Shown here piece after piece: positions 44,644 through 51,999 of a DNA stretch of 64,000 bases. This DNA is from an uncultured Treponema sp. (GTDB lineage Bacteria > Spirochaetota > Spirochaetia > Treponematales > Treponemataceae). The first letter of the stretch is position 1; each line of letters starts with the position of its first letter. The translations under genes and the position numbers were made by a program. Location of the stretch: NCBI GenBank assembly GCA_900317625.1, contig ONHK01000011.1:1-64000 (forward strand), in the 5' to 3' direction. Under the pieces are notes generated by a model. That model ran no database searches and had not been told where the DNA came from. It was given only the letters and a program-made list of their open reading frames with translations.

Positions 44644-45441
44644 ATGAACAATGTTTTAGCACCAAAGAATACGACTCTTACACCCGAACAGGCTTTTCCA
44701 TTCCAAAAAGAAATAGACACTTGGAACATGGAAAAAGCCGTTCAGACCATTGCACCAAAAGTTGAACAGCTAAAGAAAATCAGTGTTGAAGTTGTCCGTG
44801 AACTCTGGATAGCACACGAAGCACTTGCTAGGCGTGGTGGCGACCGTCGCAGTGAGGACGCACAAATTTTTGGGTTCTGCAATTTTCTTGAACTTGTAGG
44901 AATCTCAAAAAAGACTGCATATATGTGGCTTAAACTTTACGATGCTGCAAATGACAGAGTTCTTACACCCGAAGAATATTCACTAGTAAATGCCAAAAGT
45001 GCAAATCCTGCAATTGACAACGGCCACGAAGTTCGCGTTGCCCATGCAATGGCTACAGGTGAACGACTGGACGGCTGGACAGAAGAAGACGAAAAAGAAT
45101 TCAAAACTCGCTCAGCGAATGCACGTTTTGCAGAACTGGCAAAAAAATGGGGTTCAAGAAAAATCCAGCTTGACCCAAAATGCCACGACTATTTTAGCGA
45201 TGCCATGAAAAACGCAAAACAGTATGCAAGAATCTCACTTCAAACAAAAGAACAAACAGAGGCACAGTTTACAATCTTTGAGCAAATAAGCGTTTATCTT
45301 TCAACATTTGTAGACCCATCCACAAGACTCTCTGCCGCATACAATGTAGGGCTTCGCGTCCGCGATATTGTGAACGAACTTGCAAACACAGAAGCTGAAC
45401 TTGCACAGTTTGACAGTGAAGAATCAAAAACAGGAGCTTGA
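44644..45441 (+). CDS. Early phage protein with possible HTH region
   Basis: A 265-residue soluble protein. The segment FGFCNFLELVGISKKTAYMWLKLYDAA looks like a helix-turn-helix. The remainder is helical with charged clusters and is not recognised. Ribosome site AAAGGAG precedes the ATG, and its stop is 3 bp before the transposase start, so it is coupled to transposition genes. A DNA-binding accessory role is possible. Confidence 0.6.
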   Translation: MNNVLAPKNTTLTPEQAFPFQKEIDTWNMEKAVQTIAPKVEQLKKISVEVVRELWIAHEALARRGGDRRSEDAQIFGFCNFLELVGISKKTAYMWLKLYDAANDRVLTPEEYSLVNAKSANPAIDNGHEVRVAHAMATGERLDGWTEEDEKEFKTRSANARFAELAKKWGSRKIQLDPKCHDYFSDAMKNAKQYARISLQTKEQTEAQFTIFEQISVYLSTFVDPSTRLSAAYNVGLRVRDIVNELANTEAELAQFDSEESKTGA

Positions 45442-45444
45442 TGA

Positions 45445-47490
45445 ATGATACAAACATTCTTTCCGATTGTGCCAGATAAAAAACATCCGCTCCGATGTGC
45501 AGTCTACGACCGTTTCCGCCGCCGCGACCCACTAAAGTCAAAGGCAGTTACATATCAGTCAATTGCGCAAGAGTTTGGAATTTCCGTTCCTACAGTGCAA
45601 CGCTACATTCGCCAAGTAGAAAGTGGAAAAATTTCAGACCCGGCAAAAAAGCAAGGTCGTCATGTCTACGCATGGGATTGCGAAGCACTCAGTTTTTTTA
45701 CAAATTTCTATCTGGCAGCAATGGCAGAAGTCGGCGGTTGTTCAGTACGTAACGCATACAACTATACACGGCAAGAAGCCTTAAAAAACGGCTGGAAAAT
45801 CGGAAGCGAACAGTCAGCTTACGTTCATGTGCGCGAAATAAGCCCTGCAATGATAATGCTTGCAAAAGGCGGACAAAGAGCATTGGACAATATGTTCTAC
45901 ATAAGCCGTGACTTGTCAAAATTGCAGCCTTTTCAACTGATTGTAGGTGATCAGCACCGTTTTGACTTTTGGTGTACAAACGAACAAGGCGAATACATTC
46001 GTGCAGAATGTTACCTTTGGCTAGACATGGCAACCCGACTTGTTTACGGAATAAGTTTTGACCAGCATTACAACACAAGAACCGTAGTCCGAGCTTTGCG
46101 CATGGGCATTCAACGCTTTGGAAAATTCGAATCAACCTACAACGATAACGGTTCTTCCGAAAAATCAGCATTGTCAGACAGAATTGTGCAAGCCTTGCAG
46201 AGTTACGGTGTTCGTTTTTTGGATGAAGCAGACCTTTACCACGCAGAAAACGGACGTTATATCGTTGAAGACACAGAAGGTTCTGTTGTTGATGTTGTTC
46301 AGACAAAACGCGAATGGGAACAAGCACACAGAAGAATTTTTGCACGTGTAAAAAACGCAAAAACAAAACCGATTGAACGTTTTTTCAACACGCTTGAACA
46401 AATTCTTCGTGATATGTGTTTGCCAGGTTACGTAAAAGAAATGGGAATGTCAGCCCCTGAAGAAGAGCAAGCAACCAAACGGCTTGCATGGCAAAAAAAG
46501 CACGGCTACATACTCACTTACGACGAATTCATACACAAAGTTCTTGACGCAGTAGAATTCTATGAAAACCGCAAACATTCAACACTTGGCTGCACGCCAC
46601 GAGAACGCTTGCAAGAATATGCAAAAAACGGCTGGCTTCCAACATATATCAACAAATGTGACGAAGCCTATCTGTTTATGGAATCAAGTTTTGCAACCGT
46701 AAAAGGCGACCGTGTAGTTCTAAACGGCGTTGAATACGTAGGTCCAGAACTTACACAGCAAATGATTACAGAAAATCGTGGAACACTTGTTGCATACAAC
46801 CGCAAAAAAGTAGAACTTCGCTACGACCCAGAAAACCTTGATATAGGAGTTTTTGCAATCGAGCCGGGAACAAACAATGCAATCGCTCTTCATCCAGTTC
46901 AAAAAATAGATATGCTGAACCATGAAGAAATGGTAAAGCAGCTTGAATGGAAAAAACGCAATATCCGTGCCGTGCAAAAAGCCTTTGAGGAAGCTACAAA
47001 AAACAAGAACGTGAAAGTTCTTTCTGATAAAACAAAGTTTGCCGAATTACGAAAATCAGAAGAACTTGCACAAAAAGCATTGGCTTACAACGAACCGTCA
47101 AGCGTAAAGCAAAAAATACCAGTTGTTGCAATAAAAACTGATGCAAAAGAAGCTCCTATTCGGCAGATTCCACAATCTGTTTTCAAAAAAGAAAACAGTT
47201 ACGACACAATTCCGCAAACAGCAAAACATACAGACTGGGAACTTTCAGATCAGGAATTCATGCAGGGATTGGCAAGCCGCATATCATCAGAAAATGTTCT
47301 TCGCTCCCATACAAAAAACGTTTTTATGACAGACCGCGACCGCTACCAATATGTAATAACACGTTTCTACAATGGCGAAAAACTTACCCATGAAGAAACA
47401 GATTTCATGTTCCTTTATCAAGGAAAAATGACAATGCAGGAAGAATCCTATTGGGATTCATACATCAAAACAAATTTTAACAGAGGTTAA
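45445..47490 (+). CDS. MuA-like DDE transposase
   Basis: A 681-residue DDE recombinase that would join phage ends to target DNA for integration and replicative transposition. The N-terminal part has an HTH (YQSIAQEFGISVPTVQRYIRQ). The catalytic core has Asp169 (IVGDQHRFDFW), Asp234 (TYNDNGSSEKS) and Glu311 (KTKPIERFFNTLE). The C-terminal 120 residues, rich in Lys and Gln, could hold the region that contacts the MuB partner. Length is close to MuA (663 residues). All three catalytic acids are intact. Confidence 0.92.
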   Translation: MIQTFFPIVPDKKHPLRCAVYDRFRRRDPLKSKAVTYQSIAQEFGISVPTVQRYIRQVESGKISDPAKKQGRHVYAWDCEALSFFTNFYLAAMAEVGGCSVRNAYNYTRQEALKNGWKIGSEQSAYVHVREISPAMIMLAKGGQRALDNMFYISRDLSKLQPFQLIVGDQHRFDFWCTNEQGEYIRAECYLWLDMATRLVYGISFDQHYNTRTVVRALRMGIQRFGKFESTYNDNGSSEKSALSDRIVQALQSYGVRFLDEADLYHAENGRYIVEDTEGSVVDVVQTKREWEQAHRRIFARVKNAKTKPIERFFNTLEQILRDMCLPGYVKEMGMSAPEEEQATKRLAWQKKHGYILTYDEFIHKVLDAVEFYENRKHSTLGCTPRERLQEYAKNGWLPTYINKCDEAYLFMESSFATVKGDRVVLNGVEYVGPELTQQMITENRGTLVAYNRKKVELRYDPENLDIGVFAIEPGTNNAIALHPVQKIDMLNHEEMVKQLEWKKRNIRAVQKAFEEATKNKNVKVLSDKTKFAELRKSEELAQKALAYNEPSSVKQKIPVVAIKTDAKEAPIRQIPQSVFKKENSYDTIPQTAKHTDWELSDQEFMQGLASRISSENVLRSHTKNVFMTDRDRYQYVITRFYNGEKLTHEETDFMFLYQGKMTMQEESYWDSYIKTNFNRG

Positions 47491-47492
47491 TT

Positions 47493-48380
47493 ATGATTAC
47501 ATTAAAAGACTATTTATCAAACAACAGACTTTCCATGAACGAAGCAGCCAGAGTAATCGGAGTAGACAAATCGCAAGTTGTAAAAGTTGCAATGCACACA
47601 TATCCTCACTGGGAAGAAAAGGAAATGGAGTTTATCGAAAAGCTCCGAAACTCCGGCTACACAAACATTGTAGCACAAGGAATAAAAATAAATACTGATA
47701 TATTAGTGCTTACTCCGTCAGTTTCAAACTTTCAGTCGCTTGCAGATGACCTTTCAGACCCAGATGGAACAATGTCTTCTTCAATCGGAATGGCAATTGG
47801 AACAGCAGAACGAGGAAAAACACATTGTTCAAAATGGTATGTTCAAAACAATCCACAATCCTCTTATGTGTTATTTGTAGACGGCTCAACAAAAGTGCAG
47901 TTGCTCCGCGACATTTGCGACGTTGTTGCACATACACGTCCATACAGCTTTGGGCACTGCATTGCCACATTGGAAGAAACTTGCCGCTATAACCGCCGTC
48001 TTGTAATAATCGATGAAGCCGACAAAATGTCAATCTCCCACTTGGAAATGCTGCGCGGAATAAACGAACGCTGTAACCTTCCATTGTTACTTGTTGGAGA
48101 GGAAGGCTTAAAAACAAAAACAGACAGAATCCCACGGTTGCGTTCACGAATCCGAAAACCAATCGTCCTGTTTGAATCAGCACACGCAGTTGATGTAGTC
48201 GCATACTATCAGTCAGCCGCAGGACTTGAACTTAACCGTGAAACCGCTGAACGCCTTGCAAAACACGCAGGCGGAGGATTCCGTTCAATCGTAAACGATT
48301 CAATTGCAATCAGCAAAATGAGCCGTGCCTCAGCAATCAACACAATAACAGAAAATATGCTGGAACAACTTTCCGCATAA
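47493..48380 (+). CDS. MuB-like AAA+ target-selection ATPase
   Basis: A 295-residue ATPase. The N-terminus has an HTH (SMNEAARVIGVDKSQVVKVAM) as in MuB. Walker A is GTAERGKT at 103-110 and Walker B LVIIDEAD with Asp174. MuB-like proteins bind target DNA and deliver it to the transposase, and protect phage DNA from self-insertion. It starts 3 bp after the transposase stop, as A and B do in Mu. Confidence 0.9.
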   Translation: MITLKDYLSNNRLSMNEAARVIGVDKSQVVKVAMHTYPHWEEKEMEFIEKLRNSGYTNIVAQGIKINTDILVLTPSVSNFQSLADDLSDPDGTMSSSIGMAIGTAERGKTHCSKWYVQNNPQSSYVLFVDGSTKVQLLRDICDVVAHTRPYSFGHCIATLEETCRYNRRLVIIDEADKMSISHLEMLRGINERCNLPLLLVGEEGLKTKTDRIPRLRSRIRKPIVLFESAHAVDVVAYYQSAAGLELNRETAERLAKHAGGGFRSIVNDSIAISKMSRASAINTITENMLEQLSA

Positions 48381-48389
48381 AAACAAAAA

Positions 48390-48422
48390 CTGCAATTTTT
48401 CAAATACATTGAGAAATTGCAG
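48390..48422. other. Hairpin between MuB-like and gp16-like genes
   Basis: CTGCAATTT (48390-48398) pairs with AAATTGCAG (48414-48422) around a 15-base loop. No T-run follows on the forward strand, so it may be an attenuator or processing site rather than a terminator. Confidence 0.4.
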
Positions 48423-48462
48423 TAAAAAAAGTTTTATATTGATTTTATTTAAGGAAGAAAAA

Positions 48463-48891
48463 ATGAAAGACAGAAGCACAAGAAATCGCCTTATCAGCTT
48501 GATTCATGCACAAAAAACAGTGGCACAGCTTACAGAAGACGAATATCGCCTTATAGTTTCAGAAGCAACAGATCATACAAGTTGCTCAGAATGTACAATA
48601 AAAGAACTTTTTTCCATATTTCGTGATTTGAATATAATCCTTTCAAAACAAGGAAAACAAAAATTTGTATTCTCAAAGCAAAAGACATTTCCAAACCTAA
48701 AAAATGCAATTCTTGCAAGAGCAAAAAGACTTTTGGGTTCAGAATACGAAATACGCCTAAACGGATATTTAGCTAGACTAAAAAGAACTTCACTTGATGA
48801 CTGCAACAATAACGAATTGCGTCAAATTATGGGATTTTTAAGCACCCTTGAACGAAAAAATAATACAAAAACAGAAAACACAAGAGGCTAA
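48463..48891 (+). CDS. Mu gp16/GemA-like regulatory protein
   Basis: A 142-residue protein. The start RNRLISLIHAQKTVAQLTEDEYRLIVSEATDHTSCSECTIKELFSIFRDL follows the gp16 (DUF1018) layout with the conserved Leu-Ile-His block. Mu GemA family members affect host gene expression during lytic growth. AAGGAAG lies before the ATG at 48463, preferred over an upstream ATG inside the hairpin region. Confidence 0.75.
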   Translation: MKDRSTRNRLISLIHAQKTVAQLTEDEYRLIVSEATDHTSCSECTIKELFSIFRDLNIILSKQGKQKFVFSKQKTFPNLKNAILARAKRLLGSEYEIRLNGYLARLKRTSLDDCNNNELRQIMGFLSTLERKNNTKTENTRG

Positions 48892-48893
48892 AA

Positions 48894-49295
48894 ATGAAAA
48901 ATCTATTCACTTATGAAGAACTAAAACAGTCACCATTAACTCAAATACAAAAAAAAGAGTTGCTAAAAGAACTCAAACTCCGTGCAGATTTTGGTGCACA
49001 ATACCTATACGACGTAAAAATCACAGCTGCGATGCTGCATTTAAGCTATGACGAAATGCAGACCTTAATTTATTCATATAAAATAGATGCAGTTGCAGTA
49101 CGAGCCTCAATAAAAATCCCATGGTGGTCAATTTCAGAATACATAATAGATCCAGCAGATGATCTGGAAGAAGCTCTACGTAAATATGTTCAAAGTTTAC
49201 CACATCGTAGAATTAAAAAATCCAATACAACACCACACGAAGAAGCTAAATTTTGCGTCTACGGCACTTCAAAAACACCAAAAAGGAAAGCGTAA
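48894..49295 (+). CDS. Early phage protein with HTH-like segment
   Basis: A 133-residue protein 3 bp after the gp16-like gene. The segment VKITAAMLHLSYDEMQTLIYSYKIDAVAVRASIKIPWWSISEYI reads like an excisionase-type winged-helix DNA-binding region, where a helix is followed by a wing and a binding-site end. The basic C-terminus is disordered. Not recognised further. Confidence 0.5.
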   Translation: MKNLFTYEELKQSPLTQIQKKELLKELKLRADFGAQYLYDVKITAAMLHLSYDEMQTLIYSYKIDAVAVRASIKIPWWSISEYIIDPADDLEEALRKYVQSLPHRRIKKSNTTPHEEAKFCVYGTSKTPKRKA

Positions 49296-49296
49296 T

Positions 49297-49327
49297 AAAA
49301 CTTTGTCTAAAATAGCGTCAAAGTTTT
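49297..49327 (+). terminator. Terminator-like hairpin in the early arm
   Basis: AAAACTTTG (49297-49305) pairs with CAAAGTTTT (49319-49327) and is followed by T and A. It lies between the 133-residue gene and the last small HTH gene. Confidence 0.5.
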
Positions 49328-49367
49328 TATTCATAAATTCTCAATTTATTTTTTATGGGAGAAAAAA

Positions 49368-49649
49368 ATGTCCAAAAATAGCATAATTCAGAACGGATTT
49401 ATCGACGAAGAAGCAGCAATTTCATACCTAAATAATTACTACAAAGGCGTAGAACTTTTACCAAATATTCCAGAAGAATTAACAATAATAGATATGGCCG
49501 CTATCCTGAATGTATCAGTTCCAACAATAGAACGAATGATAATCGACAAACAATTAACACTAACAAAAAAATCAGTTTTGCACTATATCATGGAAAATAT
49601 GCTCTGTAATCGCCCGATAAACCTGGATAAAAATACAACAACTATATAG
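49368..49649 (+). CDS. Small HTH/excisionase-like protein at the right end of the prophage
   Basis: A 93-residue protein containing LTIIDMAAILNVSVPTIERMIIDKQLTLTKKSVLHYIM, an excisionase/MerR-type HTH pattern (helix, turn, recognition helix, wing). GGGAG precedes the ATG. It is the last intact gene before the right end and could regulate the middle or late genes, as Mor and C do in Mu, but no Mor similarity is visible. Confidence 0.55.
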   Translation: MSKNSIIQNGFIDEEAAISYLNNYYKGVELLPNIPEELTIIDMAAILNVSVPTIERMIIDKQLTLTKKSVLHYIMENMLCNRPINLDKNTTTI

Positions 49650-49692
49650 AAACAAAAATGAAAAAACAAAGGAAGAAAACTTTATACTAAAA

Positions 49693-49920
49693 TCATGAAA
49701 AACCAACTCAGACAAATGTGAATTCTATGATTCTCCGTAACTGAAAAAATGGCATTGTAAAAACTTCAAAATCAAATTCTGTAAAGATTGGAAAGACCAT
49801 TCTTTAGTCTACAAACAACAATACAATATAAAACATAAAAAAGCAGTTTTATCTAATTTTGAAAAAACTCTTTCAACATCACCTGCAGTAAAAAGACATC
49901 AGAATTTGCGACCTTTGTAA
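49693..49920 (+). pseudogene. Degenerate reading frame near the prophage right end
   Basis: One frame reads KCEFYDSP, a stop at 49738-49740, then LKKWHCKNFKIKFCKDWKDH and some 40 more codons to a stop at 49918-49920. Cys/His spacing looks like a small zinc-finger protein broken by the stop. No start codon or ribosome site is convincing. The rest of 49650-50038 shows no other gene. Confidence 0.3.
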
Positions 49921-50038
49921 GTATTTATATTGAAAAAAAAATACTCACAAAAAAAGAACCTTCCAGCCCCCCTAAAAAACACATCCCTATTCTTATCCCA
50001 CAACACCCCATTACACCCCAAAAAGCCCCATAAAAAAA

Positions 50039-50084
50039 ATCATTATTTATTATAATTTCACATCAATTTTTTTTGAAATTGATA
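50039..50084. repeat. Prophage right end with inverted transposase-site-like repeat
   Basis: ATCATTATTTATTATAATTT at 50039-50058 is the exact inverse of 13001-13020. Reading inward from 50084 the end begins TATCAATTT, like the left end TATAATTT. Confidence 0.7.
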
Positions 50085-50089
50085 TTCTT
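50085..50089. repeat. Target-site duplication, right copy (TTCTT)
   Basis: Matches the left copy at 12969-12973. The four host bases after it complete the interrupted 41-bp unit. Confidence 0.85.
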
Positions 50090-50188
50090 GTCTCGGAAAA
50101 ATTCCGTTTGCTGAATTTGTTTTATTTCTGCTCTCGGAATCATTCCGCGACCTGCCAAAACATATTTTCTGCCTGCGGAATTTTCAAA
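50090..50188. repeat. 41-bp tandem repeat array, right part
   Basis: The last four bases of the split unit (50090-50093), then unit starts at 50094, 50135 and 50176, again exactly 41 bp apart. Cores are CGGAAAAATTCCG and CGGAATCATTCCG, and the third unit is degenerate after CGGAATT. Followed by a terminator and the ABC exporter genes. Confidence 0.85.
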
Positions 50189-50203
50189 TTAGTCTAAAAA
50201 CAC

Positions 50204-50233
50204 AAAAAGCGGAGCGTAAAAGCTCCGCTTTTT
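50204..50233. terminator. Bidirectional terminator after the ABC exporter
   Basis: AAAAAGCGGAGC and GCTCCGCTTTTT form a strong GC stem with A-runs and T-runs on the two sides, 11 bp after the exporter stop at 50244. Confidence 0.85.
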
Positions 50234-50243
50234 CTTTCACTTC

Positions 50244-51998
50244 CTACTCATACTTCCATTCGCTCGCCTTTAGCTGCGTGGAAATCATCTTGCTGTAGAT
50301 TCCGCCTTTTTCGAGAAGTTCCGCCGGGCTTCCCTGCTCGGCAACAACGCCGTCTTTCAGAACGACAATCTTGTCCGCGCTGGCGACAGTCCGCATGCGG
50401 TGCGCAATTATCAGAACGGTCTTGTTCTTTATCAGCCGTGAGAGCGATTCCTGAACAAGAGTCTCGTTGTCAACGTCTAGGCTCGCGGTCGCCTCGTCGA
50501 GCAAAATTATCGGAGCGTCTTTCAGGAATGCGCGTGCGATTGAGATTCTCTGCCGTTCGCCGCCAGAAAGCTCCGAGCCGTTCTCGCCGATTACTGTGTT
50601 CCATTTTTCAGGCAGCTTTTCCACAAAGTCGTCGCAGCGGGCAAGCCGGGCTGCCGCAATCACTTCGTCGTCGGTCGCATTTTTCCGCCCGATTCTGATG
50701 TTCTCCATCACCGTGTTGTTGAAGAGAGTAACGTTCTGAAACACGATTGAATACATTCCGAGGAGCGTCTCCGGGTCGATTTTCGAGATGTCCATTCCGC
50801 CGACACTGATTTTTCCCTTGTTCAAGTCCCAGAAGCGAGCCGCTAACCGGCTAACAGTCGTCTTTCCGCTTCCGCTAGGTCCGATTAACGCCGTAACTTC
50901 GCCCTGCTTTGCGGTGAACGAAACGTTTTTCAGGATTTCCTTTCCATCATTTTTTGCGTTTGCGTCGTAAGAAAAGCCCACGTTCTCAAATGCGATGTCA
51001 AATCCGTTGTTTGAAAGCTCCGCTTTTCCAGTCTGCTCGTCGTGGCTCAGAATTTCATCCATTCTTGAACAGCGAACGTCGCAGCTGATTATCGCCGCAA
51101 GATTCTGGAGCGAAACTTGAAGCGGGTCGTACATTCTTGAAACCACAAGCAGATACATAAAAAACGTAAGAATGTCGATTTCGCCCGAGGCAAGAAGAAC
51201 CGCGCCTGTAATCGCAACAGTCCCGATTCCGAGCTTCAAGACCATCTGCGCCGAGACAACGAACGCAGCCGTGGCAAATTCCGCGACAATCGAATGTTTT
51301 TCCACCGCGTGCACTTTTTCCGCAAAGCCTTCAAGATAATTTTCCGCCGCGTTGTACGACTTCAAGTCGCGCACAGTCTCAAGCCCCTCCTGAATTCCGT
51401 CCGCGCACGCAAGCTTGTACTTCATGCCCTTTTCACTTACTTTGTACTCAAACTTCCGCGAAGAAACCACAATCACAAACGCAACCGGCATTACCCACAC
51501 GGCGGCAAGAGTCATCTTCCAGTTGAAAAAGAAAAGGCAAAGCACAACAAGCTCCGTTGAAACAAGCGAGCCGACAAGCTCAGGAATCCAGTGCGAGGAG
51601 GCAGTCTCCAGAACCGCGCAGTCGCCCATAATCGTGCTGGTCAAATCCGCCAAGTCCTTTTTCCCGAAGAACGAGAGAGGCAGCTTGCGGAGCTTTTCCG
51701 CCAGAGTCCGCCGCCTGATTCCGCTTTCCACATAAGTCGTCAAAAAAGTTGAGCGGTACTGAAAAACCGTCGTTATAACAATCAGAGCGCACGCCGCCAC
51801 AATTCCGCACGCAAAAAACGGAAGAGTCGAAAACGCGACAGAGCCTGAAAGCAAGTTCCGCATGAGCGCGTATAAAAGCCCAACCGGCAGCATCAAAACC
51901 AGATTCGCCAGCGTAACCGCCAAAAATGCGCGCAACATTCCCCTTGCCCCATAATCCGAAAGGGCGTATTTATGCTTTAATTTTTCGTTTATCGTCAT
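50244..51998 (-). CDS. ABC exporter half-transporter, second subunit
   Basis: A 584-residue fused membrane/ATPase half-transporter. The N-terminal ~310 residues carry six membrane helices; the ATPase part has Walker A GPSGSGKTT, Q-loop VFQNVTLF, signature LSGGERQR, Walker B IILLDEATASLD and H-loop IAHRMRT. The ATG at 51998 with GGAGAATAAA is one base after the upstream stop, so the two halves are coupled and likely form a heterodimer. Substrates of such pairs are drugs, lipids or peptides. Expression probably depends on the TetR system nearby. Confidence 0.85.
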   Translation of the reverse strand: MTINEKLKHKYALSDYGARGMLRAFLAVTLANLVLMLPVGLLYALMRNLLSGSVAFSTLPFFACGIVAACALIVITTVFQYRSTFLTTYVESGIRRRTLAEKLRKLPLSFFGKKDLADLTSTIMGDCAVLETASSHWIPELVGSLVSTELVVLCLFFFNWKMTLAAVWVMPVAFVIVVSSRKFEYKVSEKGMKYKLACADGIQEGLETVRDLKSYNAAENYLEGFAEKVHAVEKHSIVAEFATAAFVVSAQMVLKLGIGTVAITGAVLLASGEIDILTFFMYLLVVSRMYDPLQVSLQNLAAIISCDVRCSRMDEILSHDEQTGKAELSNNGFDIAFENVGFSYDANAKNDGKEILKNVSFTAKQGEVTALIGPSGSGKTTVSRLAARFWDLNKGKISVGGMDISKIDPETLLGMYSIVFQNVTLFNNTVMENIRIGRKNATDDEVIAAARLARCDDFVEKLPEKWNTVIGENGSELSGGERQRISIARAFLKDAPIILLDEATASLDVDNETLVQESLSRLIKNKTVLIIAHRMRTVASADKIVVLKDGVVAEQGSPAELLEKGGIYSKMISTQLKASEWKYE

Positions 51999-51999
51999 T

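Larger units (their letters stand above)
12974..50084. mobile_element. Complete Mu-like transposable prophage, 37,111 bp, siphovirus-type tail
   Basis: The ends are set by three agreeing observations. A 41-bp host repeat unit is interrupted at 12973 and resumes at 50090, with lengths that sum to 41. TTCTT is duplicated at both junctions. A 20-bp sequence occurs inverted near both ends (13001-13020 and 50039-50058). Inside are a MuA-like transposase, MuB-like ATPase, gp16-like and DUF3164 proteins, Mu-type gp27 to gp36 head genes and a lambda-like tail. All key genes are intact, so the element may be active. Confidence 0.93.

Noticed and set aside
45698..46366. 222-codon minus-strand frame inside the transposase
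   Set aside because: Arg/Leu/Cys-rich antisense shadow; the transposase with all three catalytic acids is the real gene.
12855..50188. 41-bp array as a CRISPR
   Set aside because: The conserved part is only 13 bp, the variable parts resemble each other, and no cas gene is nearby.
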